Source: Penicillus capitatus
Lineage: Eukaryota > Chlorophyta
Reading direction: 5' to 3'
Length of the DNA: 64,000 nt
Assembly (NCBI GenBank): GCA_965649825.1
Contig: OZ287698.1
Location: forward strand, 1,364,001 to 1,428,000
Positions 25,018 through 35,225 of the stretch are shown here, piece by piece. The position numbers and the translations under genes are program-made. The number at the start of each line of letters is the position of its first letter. Position 1 is the first letter of the stretch. The notes below the pieces were generated by a model. It was not told where the DNA came from and searched no databases. It saw only the letters and a program-made list of their open reading frames with translations.

Positions 25018-26382
25018 ATGACGCGTTTCGTGCTGCTCTTTCTTGTGAGCTCTCTGCTCGTTAGCCCAGCGTTATCGCATGCCTTAAGCCAACAAACACG
25101 CAACAGCGACGTTTCGCGACTCGAAAAACTGTCGTTGCCGTTTCGTCTTCATCGCCGTCGAAGGGGGCAGCATGTCGTTGAGAATCTCGTGGATTTTTTG
25201 GCCTCTCGCCGCGGCCTGATGTTCCTAGCGAGTCAAATCGAAACGCTGTGGTATCAGGAACTGCTCGAGACGCAGTATGGTCGCAGATCCATGTGCGTCA
25301 ATATCCAGAACGCCGAGGCAAGGAAGAACGGTTTGACAGAAAAAGAGCAGAAACTCAAAAACTGTCTCTGTCGTTTCTACATGCCCTTTCTGCACTGTCT
25401 GGCCATCAGCAGTCAAGTAATTCCGTCGATCCGACACCACTGCCGCCGCCACTGTCTTACCTAGTTACTGCGCGAGGCTGGACTCTTGAACGGAGAAGAT
25501 CTAAACATCAACTTGTCTGAACAAACTCTGTCGAATAAAGGCAAGCCGATGGAGACGTCTACTCTCAACCAAACCCTAGACAACAACTCTGTGAAGCCGC
25601 TTGCGACGAAGGAGGACAGATCAGACTGTATTCCCAGATTCGATAAGACGGATGACGGCGTCGTCTTTGGAGGACATTGCACTGTCCCCATTGCAGGTCT
25701 CATGACCATCGAGGTAAGAGGCACCATTGGCGTCGTGCACGATGCGATCGACTGCTCGTTTAGTTCGAACAGAGATTGGCGATGGGACACGATGAAATCT
25801 ATTTCTATGATGCTCCTGACTGTAAGATCTGTGCTCAGCCGGCAGGTGGTGTATGCCAACCTCTGTGCAAGGATTTCGTTGAGCTTGTGGAGCAGCTGGT
25901 CGATAACGCTTCGGCAAGACTCGAGACCAAAGTCTGCCTCAATTTTAGTAAGGTGGGAGAAGTCTTTTCCACGATCTTCGGCGTGGACGGCTGCTTCACT
26001 GAGATTGATGCCGATCTCTTGTAAGCACACAGCCGCCACATGCCTTTTCTTATCTGCCTTGTTGCACAGCTTCTACCAGAGATTGCTGCACCTCAATTTC
26101 AACGCCGGCATGACGAACTGGCGACTGGTCTCCGAGTTGAAACAGAAACTTGAAGATGGTCCGAAGTGTTCCTGTCAGCTGGAAACATTCCGATGCATCG
26201 ATTCCTGCATGATGAAGAAAGATGACGTGGTTGGAGTCATCGGTATCGAATGGGATTTCTTCTTTGGAAAGGGCTCTTACAAACGAGAGTTCTATAAACC
26301 ACGAGATTGTTACTCCAAACACATTCACAGGGTACCCGAGTGCCCAACCAAATCGCCGTCCCCTTCTGCTGTGGTGCGCTGA
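25018..26382 (+). CDS. Secreted cysteine-rich protein, unknown family
   Basis: ATG 25018 begins a clear signal peptide (MTRFVLLFLVSSLLVSPALS). Four exons join in frame across GT-AG introns of about 47 nt: GTAATTCC...ACCTAG near 25417-25463, GTAAGAGG...GAACAG near 25713-25761, and GTAAGCAC...GCACAG near 26022-26069. The mature protein of roughly 390 residues carries many Cys, for example CVNIQNAEA, NCLCRFYMPFLHC, DCKICAQPAGGVCQPLCKD and CSCQLETFRCIDSC. CKDFVELVEQLV resembles the helix spacing of saposin-like proteins, but I would not assign that fold. No transmembrane segment follows the signal peptide, so secretion or a vacuolar/cell-wall location is likely. Function is unknown. Confidence 0.7.
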
Positions 26383-26523
26383 GTCGATGGATGGGGTGGT
26401 GTCCTTCAGTAGGGGGGTTGACAATGGTTCAACGTTCAGTCAATAGATGTTTGTCAGCATTTAATCTCTCTCTACAGCAAGCTGGTTCATTGGGTGTATG
26501 AATTCTCGCTAGAATGCATTTAT

Positions 26524-28364
26524 TTAACACCACGTTGTGTCTTGCTCACATTTCGTCAACACAAAGTTCTGCTGGAGAGCATTGTCATCGTCCGTTATGC
26601 TCAAGTGCTGCAACGAAGAGTAGGAACTGTTTCTTAAGGGATAGAGGGGTATGAATCCCAACCGCGATCGTTGCTCACTGATGAGAGCCTGAAAACAGAA
26701 ACCTTGTTGAAACATTGCTTTTGAAGCGGAAGGCTAACTGTAACACCTTGAGATAGGCAGATTGGATCGGTGTACGACAGGGACGACAGAGCGCACACTT
26801 TGGAGAGGCCTGGCAGTCTTGGTTACATTCTTGGCAGATACTGTACCCAATGTCGATGTCATTGGCATGAAACAGTATCTCGAGATCTTGATCGCTGCTC
26901 GAGGGATGATGCATACCGCCTGGTGTCAGTCCCACCTGATATCACACTCTTAGGAGCGTCTTTTGAAGAAGGCTCTACGAGCGACAGCAGGCTGTATGCG
27001 ATTCTCTGAAACATTGTGGCCAGATCAGGAAAATGATGTGACGACAGATTCGGGCTCTGGTTGATCTGCAATGAAAGGGGAGGTGCCTGAGAGGAGTATG
27101 TGTGAGAGGGAAGGTCACACTTCTGTGATCCAGGGCTTTAGGTTTCTGTCCAGAATAAAATCGATGCGATAGAGCGAGTAGAAACTGCTTTGGCCATGAG
27201 GAAATCGCAAAGCTGAGCGTTCTAATTTCTCAACGTAGCTTCCTACCAGCTCCAAAGCATTCGCATGCATTTGATGAAACACATCGTCAAAAACCACCCC
27301 TACAACATCGATCCTCCGTTTTCTCACTCTTTTTAAGCGCATTACCTTGTATGTGAAAGAAGGCTCTCAGCACATTGAGCGTGCTCATGCCCCACGTGTA
27401 GTATGGTCGGAAAGAAGGCATTCCCCATGGCGGCAAGTAATCATCATCCACGACATAAGCATCGCGGGGTGCCTTCTCCAAATCCTCCACAAATGCCTCG
27501 CGACAGGCACGGATCAGCACGTTATCGAAGTAATAGAGTCTCAAGGGGCTGACTGAAGTGATGGCAATGTAGAGACCCACATCCCACAAACGACTGAAGT
27601 GGCATGGGAAGTGAGAAGTCGAGAGAATGGATGACGCACTCGTCAATGAGGTAAGGTCGGATGAACTGCTGAACTACGCTCTCTTTTGCATCCTCCTGTG
27701 CCAACGATGCATCTTTGGGATGCACGATGCGAACGCCTCTGTGACTGCGTCCCTTCCTGACCCACGTGAACTCGGGATGCAGTCTCTGATACTCCGTGAA
27801 TTCCGAATGCTGTTTCGGAAGCAAAAAGCTCTTGGGTACAAACGTCAGATTTGCGGTGTACTTCGCCAGATCCACTTTGCTAGTGAAGTGACTGGCCCCC
27901 GGTATGTGATTCACCTACAGGGATTGCCAACTTCAACCTGTTTCCAATTCTCAAAGAGTGGCAGTGATGGCGACGACCTTTTGATGTGACTTGAGGTGCT
28001 GCATCATCTCTGGCAGGTCAACACTCTTTTCCCTCTGCCAAAACGGATTGTGAAACGTCCACATGGTATGCCATTCCTCTGAGTAATTCGCATTCGTCAC
28101 CAGGGCATAACCTGCTCGAGCAAAGGCGTCTTGCACATGTTCAAGCCTTTCCATAGCCTAAACATCTCTTCCGAGAGGGCCATCAGATCGCAGTAGAGGC
28201 ACCTCCGTGTTTGGAATGTAGTATTTTGGTTCTGCCGGTCTCGCATGGGGCGGCGGCGTTAGGGTCTGGAGCTTCGTCGACGACCAGACCGCATAACCGA
28301 TAGCCGTGACGGCGATAAGGAGAGATATCACATTGGAACTCGTGATGACGGGAGTCGGCATCAT
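26524..28364 (-). CDS. Tubulin tyrosine ligase-like (TTLL) protein with N-terminal membrane anchor
   Basis: TTLL enzymes are ATP-grasp ligases that add amino acids (Glu, Gly, Tyr) to tubulin or other proteins. Exons from ATG 28364 read: a short N-terminus with a hydrophobic anchor (VISLLIAVTAIGYAV), then EEWHTMWTFHNPF, KVNHIPGASHFTSKVDLAKY, LIDDRLWDVGLYIAITSVSP and SLYRIDFILDRNLKPWITE-INQSPNL. These are the TTL-domain core motifs. The C-terminus has CQECNQDC, SPKCALCRPC and a terminal helix. Introns are 45-60 nt; one 45-nt intron near 28155 removes an in-frame TAG, and another holds CACTCTTTGA. The junction around 26930 is ambiguous between two 5' sites. Substrate cannot be predicted. Confidence 0.85.
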
Positions 28365-28421
28365 ACAATCAGCATTACACAGAAACCCAAACGAAACAAC
28401 CCCGACGACGGGCAACGTCTT

Positions 28422-29402
28422 CTACAGCGTAACGCGGGACGCCTTGGCTTTCAATAATATACGTTCGATCTCGTCGACCGTCTGTTGGCTGCGCTGGCGA
28501 ACGAGACGCTGATTCATATGCTCTGCTCCACGTGGCAGATGATGCGTAAAGTATGGATGGTTCTTGATGTCTTCAATAGAGGGACGTTGTTCTGGCTCCC
28601 TCACCAAGATTCTCTGAATCAGATCGGCACAGTCGTTTGGCACCCAGGGCGGAATTGTGTATTCCAGATATACAGTGCGACGGAACAGCTCAGCATCGGT
28701 GATCTTCTCGTCGGATGCGTAGAAGGGGTAACGGTTAGCCGCCAGAGTATAGAGAAATACACCAATGCACCAGATATCTGCTTGGACCCCATCATAGGTC
28801 TGGCCATCATTCAGCAGCACGACTTCGGGTGGCATCGTCTGTCGCGTCCCCACGATGGAATCCGGTCTTGAATCGGCGATGTGATGCTTCGAATAGCCGA
28901 AATCGCAAATCTTGATCATAGGCCATTGACTGTTCGAACTCGTGACCAGCGTGTTCTGCAGTTTGATGTCACGATTGACGACTTCCACACGGTGGCAGTA
29001 CTCAACTCCCAGCACAAGCTGCTGAAAGAGAAATCGTACGACATCATCCTCCAGCCGGCCATGACAGTGCACGTAATCTTTTAGGTTTCCCCCTTCGGCG
29101 AATTCCATGACGATGCCCAAGTACAACGGTGTCAGAATCAGCTTGTGAAACCGAATGACATGAAAATGATAGAGCGATCGATGATTGAGCACTTCGCGTT
29201 TGACGCGTTCGACATCGAGGTCCCTTCCGCGAGGCAGGAATTTAATCGCCACGGATTCGTCTGTTTGGCGGTCGACCGCATGGACGACACAACCGAAGCT
29301 CCCACGCCCCACAAAGCATTTAAATTGGTACTCAGCGTTTCCTTTCAGCGGATTGGGTGCGTAAACTGGGTCTCCGGAGGAATCAGCAACAGGGAACGGC
29401 AT
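28422..29402 (-). CDS. SnRK2-like Ser/Thr protein kinase
   Basis: This is a single-exon gene of 326 residues. In order: glycine loop GRGSFGCVV (about residue 33), catalytic Lys in VAIKFL, REVLNHRSLYH, LGIVMEFAEGGNLKDYV, catalytic loop NRDIKLQNTLV, DFG in KICDFGYSKHH, activation-segment end VGTRQTMPPEVV, then DIWCIGVFLYTLAANRYPF. NHRSL, CDFGYSK and the substrate loop match the SnRK2 group of plant and algal kinases, which act in osmotic and nutrient stress signalling. HRD is NRD here and APE is PPE, both uncommon but compatible with activity because Lys, Asp and DFG are kept. The C-terminus lacks a long acidic tail like that of land-plant SnRK2. It is divergent from the plastid translocator gene. 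Confidence 0.88.
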   Translation of the reverse strand: MPFPVADSSGDPVYAPNPLKGNAEYQFKCFVGRGSFGCVVHAVDRQTDESVAIKFLPRGRDLDVERVKREVLNHRSLYHFHVIRFHKLILTPLYLGIVMEFAEGGNLKDYVHCHGRLEDDVVRFLFQQLVLGVEYCHRVEVVNRDIKLQNTLVTSSNSQWPMIKICDFGYSKHHIADSRPDSIVGTRQTMPPEVVLLNDGQTYDGVQADIWCIGVFLYTLAANRYPFYASDEKITDAELFRRTVYLEYTIPPWVPNDCADLIQRILVREPEQRPSIEDIKNHPYFTHHLPRGAEHMNQRLVRQRSQQTVDEIERILLKAKASRVTL

Positions 29403-29445
29403 CGAGTGAAGCTGTCTAACAGCGGTATGCGCTGGAATCCACCGC

Positions 29446-29453
29446 TTATAAAC
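29446..29453 (+). promoter_or_regulatory. Possible TATA-like element upstream of the plastid translocator
   Basis: The 140-bp gap between two divergent ATGs contains TTATAAAC, about 90 bp before ATG 29543 and 45 bp from the kinase ATG on the other strand. It could serve either gene. It may be chance, since transcription starts cannot be seen. Confidence 0.25.
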
Positions 29454-29542
29454 ATGAGTCCGTTAAACGATCATGCGGCATCTGGAAGCGAGTGTGTACG
29501 TGCGTATCATTCGTGCGGGAGGTGCCGTCGTTGACCTGGGCA

Positions 29543-31171
29543 ATGTCGATGTCGACAGTCTCTGCGAAAACATGGGTCCTCACGCGACGATGCACAACGC
29601 CATGCTCCCGGCCTTCGGTGACGAGAACGCGAACAGCGACGACCGTCTTCGCCGTGAGTCGCGGATCACGCCTTAAGGTCAAGGTGACAAGGTGTGGTCC
29701 GCAGAGCACCGTGCCAAAGACGCCGTTCAGTGAAAGAAAATGTGGTGTCCCCGTCCGACGTTGCACTTCGCTCGTCGCTGTGCGTGCCTTGACCAAAGAA
29801 TTAGATCCTCTCGAAAGGTGAACCGTTGTCTGGGTCTAGCGCATACGACGTGTGTTCGTGCAGCGCCGTGGCGAAGGTGGTGGGCGAAGACAATGCGCCA
29901 AGCGTCGTGACATTCGGTTTCATCGCCCTCTGGTGCGTCGACTTTGCAGAATGCTACAGGATGGTATTGCTTTGTTAGGTATGCCGTCAATGTGGCCTTC
30001 AATCTGACCAATAAATCGATTTACAAATTCTTTCCCTTTCCATGGACGGTCTCGACAGTTCATGTGGCGGTCGGGGCTCTCTACTGCGGCATTGCTTATG
30101 TACTGGGTGCCAAGAAGGCATCATTCGGCAGAGTAAGTGCACGCAGGAGGAGAATGTGTGAGACAAATGTGTGACATCTAGCCCATTAACAAAGAAGAGT
30201 TTACAAAGATCTCGGGATCGGCAGTGATGCATGCTCTGGGACACATTGCGGCAAATGTCTCCTTCGCAGCGGTGGCCATTTCGCTCAGTCACACCGTCAA
30301 GACATTGGAGCCAGCATTCAACTGCACGCTTTCTTGGCTCATCACTGGACAGGCGACGCCATTGCCTGTCATCCTAACACTCGTCCCCATCATCGTAGGC
30401 GCCTCTGATTGCAAGAGAGATCGCGATGGGAGAGTGCGATGTGTAGGGTGGCGTAGCTATGGCTTCGGCGGCGGAGTTGTCGTTCAATTGGCTCGGTTTC
30501 TTGAGCGCCATGGCTTCGAATTTGACCTTTGGCTTCCGAGCTGTCTTGGGAAAGAGGTCGATTTGCCGTTGCCAGACACACTGAAAGAAAAAACGTGTTT
30601 GCGTGGTGTAGAGCCATTTCGACCATTCAGAACTTGGACGGGACAGCTGTGTATGCTTACACCACACTCATTTCCGTTTTCATTTGTCTGCCCTTGGGGC
30701 TCATCGTGGAAGGACCTGTTCTGATGGAGGGCATCAAAGGTGCCATCGCGAATGTCGGGGCTAAGCATTTCTACACGAGTCTCTTCGCCGTCGGTCTTTT
30801 CTATCATCTCTACAATCAAGTACAGCCATTCTCTTATCATTGTGTGAGAACAGAAGGTCTCACTCTTTTTCCTGTAGTTTGCATTCAATACACTGGAACG
30901 TGTGAATGCTGTGTCACATGGCGTGTGTAATGTCGTGAAACGCATCGTCATCATCGCAACCTCAGTGTTGTTCTTTAGCAATGTGCTGACGACGCAGACC
31001 AAGATCGGCACAGGCATTGCCCTGTTCGGAACGTACCTCTACGTCGAGATGAGCAAGAAATACAAAACCAAGCCAAAGACACAAGAATCGGTGCCAAAGC
31101 CGCCGACAGAACTGCCGCCTGGGACATCGTCCGGCGGCAGCTCCGAAACTGTCACTCCTGCCGCAGCCTGA
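29543..31171 (+). CDS. Plastid phosphate translocator (TPT/PPT family)
   Basis: Members exchange phosphate for triose-phosphate, PEP or similar sugars across the inner plastid envelope. The Ser/Thr/Arg-rich first exon ([17 protein letters not shown]) looks like a simple transit peptide with no obvious signal peptide before it. Joined exons then read [110 protein letters not shown] and [10 protein letters not shown]. These are the helices and the conserved Lys-Arg of the family. Introns are about 45-55 nt: one 3' end reads GTGTGACATCTAG, another ends in TCACTCTTTTTCCTGTAG. The C-terminal tail is Lys/Pro/Ser-rich. Substrate specificity is not readable from the motifs I can see. Confidence 0.92.
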
Positions 31172-31315
31172 GGATTTTTTGCCAACTTTACGCACAACGT
31201 TTTTGGGGGACAATCGACATCTCCATGAAAATTTATTGATTGATTTTTACGAACAGCACATTGCGGTTGAGAAAGATGATGATGCAGAGGAAGATAAAAA
31301 ACGAGGCATTCGGAT

Positions 31316-32074
31316 TTAAGCTATCTGTCTGTCGATTAAAATCTGTTCGATTTCGTTCTCGTTCGCGAATTGTACAAAGGGCAGATGAAAACGACCGTCT
31401 TCAACAAGACTCCATATCATTGCCAGAATTATCCAGAGACACATAGTGACACCCCAGTAGAAATTGAACCACTCAAAATAGCCAAAACCGATGAGATAAC
31501 CGATCAGGACACCACTCAGATGACCGAAGAAACTGACCCGTGGTACCATGACCGACATCAGGACAACAGAGACGAGGGGAGCCCAATGCATCGGTATCGA
31601 AGAGGTGCCCATCAGACTGAACCGCGCTGGTCCATGCCGACAGACAGAGAGATTGGCCATCCATCCAAAGATGACGCTTGAGTAGCCAACGGATTGGACG
31701 GAACGGTAATACTCTTTCTTCAGCACACGGACCATGAAGAGATAGAATCCCATGAGCAAGAGTTTGGAGAAGATCATGAGCAGAATGGTGACTCGCATGT
31801 AGTATAGCCTTCCCATTCTGGCTCGTCTCTCCACGAATCCGAGTGACCACAGGGAACTCATGTTCATCAGAAGGTGGACGAAATCGATGTGTGATAGCTG
31901 ACTCGTTAAGAGGCGCCAATACTGCCGTTCTTCAACGACTCTTTGAAAACTGGTTCCCACATGGGCGTAGCCCCAACCTCGTTGGTTGAGGAAAAACCAG
32001 ACACAGCAGCAGAGAGCCACGAGGCATGCAGTCAATGGTCTGTCTTGAATCTCTAAATTCAGCGGTCTCGCCAT
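31316..32074 (-). CDS. Rhomboid-family intramembrane protease-like protein
   Basis: This is a single-exon gene of 252 residues with about six transmembrane segments. RLLTSQLSHIDFVHLLMNMS matches the rhomboid loop and HxxxN region. The putative catalytic serine is in GYSSVIFGWM (usual motif GxSG; the glycine after Ser is replaced by Ser), and the partner histidine in FFGHLSGVLIGYLIG. It resembles the RHBDD1/RBL13-type secretory-pathway rhomboids more than mitochondrial PARL, because there is no targeting peptide or extra N-terminal helix. It is probably active, since Ser and His are present; this is inference. Its ATG lies 96 bp from the divergent kinesin-like gene. Confidence 0.85.
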   Translation of the reverse strand: MARPLNLEIQDRPLTACLVALCCCVWFFLNQRGWGYAHVGTSFQRVVEERQYWRLLTSQLSHIDFVHLLMNMSSLWSLGFVERRARMGRLYYMRVTILLMIFSKLLLMGFYLFMVRVLKKEYYRSVQSVGYSSVIFGWMANLSVCRHGPARFSLMGTSSIPMHWAPLVSVVLMSVMVPRVSFFGHLSGVLIGYLIGFGYFEWFNFYWGVTMCLWIILAMIWSLVEDGRFHLPFVQFANENEIEQILIDRQIA

Positions 32075-32170
32075 TCTTATCAGAGATGGTCGAGATGAGT
32101 CACCGATATACTTAAGAGCGGGGATCCGCGTGTACGTTTGTGCGCCTTCGTAGATAAACCGCTCGTCGCC

Positions 32171-34816
32171 ATGGAGCTAAAAAAGATGTCGTTGGAAACC
32201 GCGTTCACAAAGCACAGAAGAGACGTGAGCCAATCACTGCAGCAAAAGGGAAACGAGACAGTAAGACGCGCTTTCTGACCACAGACCTGCATCCGTCGGT
32301 TGTCCATGTAGCCTCCAACAAGACTGACGCCAACAAAGGCATGGACATCGACGACACTCACCTTGGGCTCACCTGCCTTGATGTCATGCGTCGAGTCAAC
32401 GACCAAAGCACAGCTTTTCTGCCTTGAACCACATACACAGGTCCTCAGCAGTATCTGTAACGGAGAAGGAATCGAGGCAGTGGTTGTTGTGTCGGTGCAG
32501 AAATCTCGTATGACGTACGGCACAAGTTTCGATAGTCAAGATTCCTCAGGCACATGTCGGAGTTTCAGAATTGCCGCAGATCATAGCTGTGCACCATCTA
32601 TATCATATCTTGATTCTCGTGACCAAGAACGTAAAGACAAGCTTGCCATTGCTGGCGTCCTGGAGCAATGCACGCAGATGTTGCAGAATTCTCTGTTGCC
32701 TGCGGAGCAACGCACGTCCAGCGAAACGTCGACCTTTGGAGCAGCAGCGGCAGCCGCTTTCAATGTCCAGAAAAACGAGATGATAGCGTCTTTGACGGCA
32801 TCTTTAGTGTCGCGGGTCTCTGCCGAGTTTCAAGCAAAGAGCGGCCGCATGATCGACATGGCCATCCGCACATGTCAGCAGACGATTGGGGAACGGGAGC
32901 GTCAGTTGGCGTCGGTCAGAGAAGAAGTGTCGCGGAGAATGCGTGATCCGATGGTGGCGCATTTAACGGAAGAGAAAACGAAGATGCAGGAAGCGATCAA
33001 GGCATGGTCGCGCAGCTCGTTTCAGAGGAAACTCGAGATGCACGAAGTCCGCATGGAAGTGGATACCCTGCGTCGCGTCCGACGCGATGCCTGCACTTCT
33101 GTGCACCGCCTGCGCGACTGCCAATCCAAATACGACAAGATCTGTGCCGAGAATTGCGCATTGAATCGAATTATGCAGCGTCTTCAAGGCGCCGTCCGCG
33201 TCGTCTGTCACGTCCCCGTACGGCAAAACGGAAGCTATCTGGAAACGACGAATCGCGGGGAGGTGACATTCACTGGAGAAAAGAAGAACCGAAGCTATAC
33301 ACTCGACGACGTCCTCTCAGGCTATGCGAACCATCAAAAAATGCAGCGATTGCTGCGACCGATCGCGACAACTGTTCTCGACGGTAAGCCGCCACCCAGC
33401 GAAACTGGCTTCATCGCTGAGGCCACACCTACGGATCAGGTATGGATGCAACACTGATTGGCACGGAGTCCCTTCGTGGTAAGGAGGGCGGCTGTTTTCG
33501 GCATGTGATGGCGCACGCCTTAGATGTAGTTTTGCATACCGTAGAAGATCGATACTATCATGTGAGGTAGTTCAGTTGGCATCTCGTTGACTTGATCCAC
33601 TTGTGTCGTGTGCACAGGCTTCCTACGACCTGGAATATGCACTTTCATTCATCTCTGCTTATGACGGGCATAGCGCTGTGTGCCAAACACGTCTGCCTGC
33701 CAAGCTGCTTACTTCTGAGAAGATGACGACCGATCGACTGACCAATATCAAGCAATGGATAACGGAGCTACTATCCAGACGTGACAATCTGCAGAATTTC
33801 GAACAAGCTCATGTCGTTATAAGAATAAACATCCAGTCGAAGGGGAAACAGGCGAAGACAGAATTGACGAAGTCGTCCACGTTGAGTTTTATTCAGATCC
33901 ATCCAGCATCAGCAGGTTTGGTGATCACTGCCTCTGCCTGGTCGTGGAGAACGGATGGTGGTGGTGGTGCAGGGAAGTGGATGGATGACAAGCAAACGCA
34001 GTCCCTTGCGGCGACTCTGATTCAACTCTCTGCCAACAGAACACCGTCGCAGTTGAGAGACAGGGCTGCTTCGCCACTTCTGAAAGCGACTCTTCATGGG
34101 AACGATAATAATATGCAGTTTTACACACTGTTCCTAGAACTCAGCAACGCGCCAGACGACAGAAAGAGAGACAAAGCTGCGCTACTTCTCTGTTCCAAAA
34201 TCATGGCTTCACGAGTACTATCGGTAAGACCACCTGAAAATGGCGGCTGGAGCATGCGAGGGCATGTTAAGTACAGATGGATGAATCATCCGTAGCCAGA
34301 GAGAAGACGGCGCGTGCTTTGAAACGGGAGATCACAGCGAAAGATCAAGAGATCTCAGAACTCGAGAACGAACGCGTTCAGTTGTTGAATCAAAGAGTTG
34401 ATGTCGTCGGCGACGTCGAAAGTCTTCGCTCAGAGATTAAAGCACTGCAGGTGATCGATCGTGTTTGCCTAGGCATTGAAGTGCATCCATTGTGTGCGTC
34501 TAGGAATTGAAGAACAGAAAACGACTGTCCTTGCAAAGAAATTATCATTCAGAGAAGCCTCTCAGGAAGACCATTTATCAGAGGCAAACAAGATCGACTG
34601 TTCAACAAAGAAAAGAATCGCAGGTTTGTTCCATCTCTGCAGTACTTCGATGAGCGATGCCTGCTGATCTCTCAGAAGAGCGATCGAGTCGAGCACTCTA
34701 AGTCTGGTAAAGGCGACGTGGCTACAGATGTCAGGTATATCGACGTCTCTCTGCTCCAAACGCGTGAGAGCAGCAGACAACGTTTTTCCAAATCCCGAAC
34801 GGTGCCCAGCGATTAG
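32171..34816 (+). CDS. Degenerate kinesin-like protein (pseudo-motor, kinesin-14-like layout)
   Basis: A long N-terminal coiled coil (32800-33180) leads directly into a kinesin-type start (LQGAVRVVCHVPV), TLDDVLSGYANHQKM and LLRPIATTVLDG. Removing the 56-nt intron 33384-33439 gives GMDATLIGTESLRGKEGG where AYGQTGSGKT is expected. Downstream, SwitchI NxxSSRSH is replaced by FEQAHVVIRINI and SwitchII DLAGSE by HPASAGK, while TQSLAATLIQL, ASPLLKATLHGN and FYTLFLELS match the C-terminal half of the motor fold. A C-terminal coiled coil (VAREKTARALKREITAKDQE) and basic tail end at the TAG at 34816. A non-motor microtubule-binding or partner subunit role, as in yeast Vik1, is inference. The first exon (MELKKMSLETAF) and second junction are less certain. 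Confidence 0.7.
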
Positions 34817-35225
34817 TAAATCCCCCGCTTAGCAACGTGAACACGTGCAGAAGCGCGATCTCTGCCTCCTGCGTTTCAGTGGGGAGGTGGTACTTTATGT
34901 GTTCTTTTTCTTCTGTCGTTGCAGATTTTTGGAATTGGTTGGCTAGATCCTTCGTTTTGAAGCTGTGACAGATTCTTGCACTGGAGATGTACAATCATCA
35001 TGCATGTACAGAAAATGGCGATACCGATTTCGTGCTCTGTTTCACAATTCCTCTCAATCCAATCCCATATCAACAACTCCTTTGTATTTCCACTCGACTT
35101 CATTTTTCGAGTCCCTCTCCTTGACGTTGACCATTGGTATCGTTTGGTGATGCACAATAAAAATCCCTTTGCCACTCCCGTTTTTTTTCGTCCTTGGGCG
35201 TTGCGAAGAAAGTGACAACGACGAT
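34817..35225. other. Intergenic stretch without recognised genes
   Basis: This gap of about 400 bp between the ends of two convergent genes is T-rich on the plus strand (TTTTTTTTCG near 35183) and carries several AATAAA-like words (near 35157 and 35229) that could serve 3'-end formation. No convincing coding segment was found. Confidence 0.4.

Noticed and set aside
27034-27990. TGATGTGAC copies in TTLL exons as splice signals
   Set aside because: They encode conserved TTLL residues in frame (NLSSHHF, LKSHQK), so they are not intronic; counted only for the over-representation finding.
32080-32523. Minus-strand frame between the rhomboid and kinesin-like genes
   Set aside because: No recognisable domain; overlaps exons of the kinesin-like gene and the divergent promoter.
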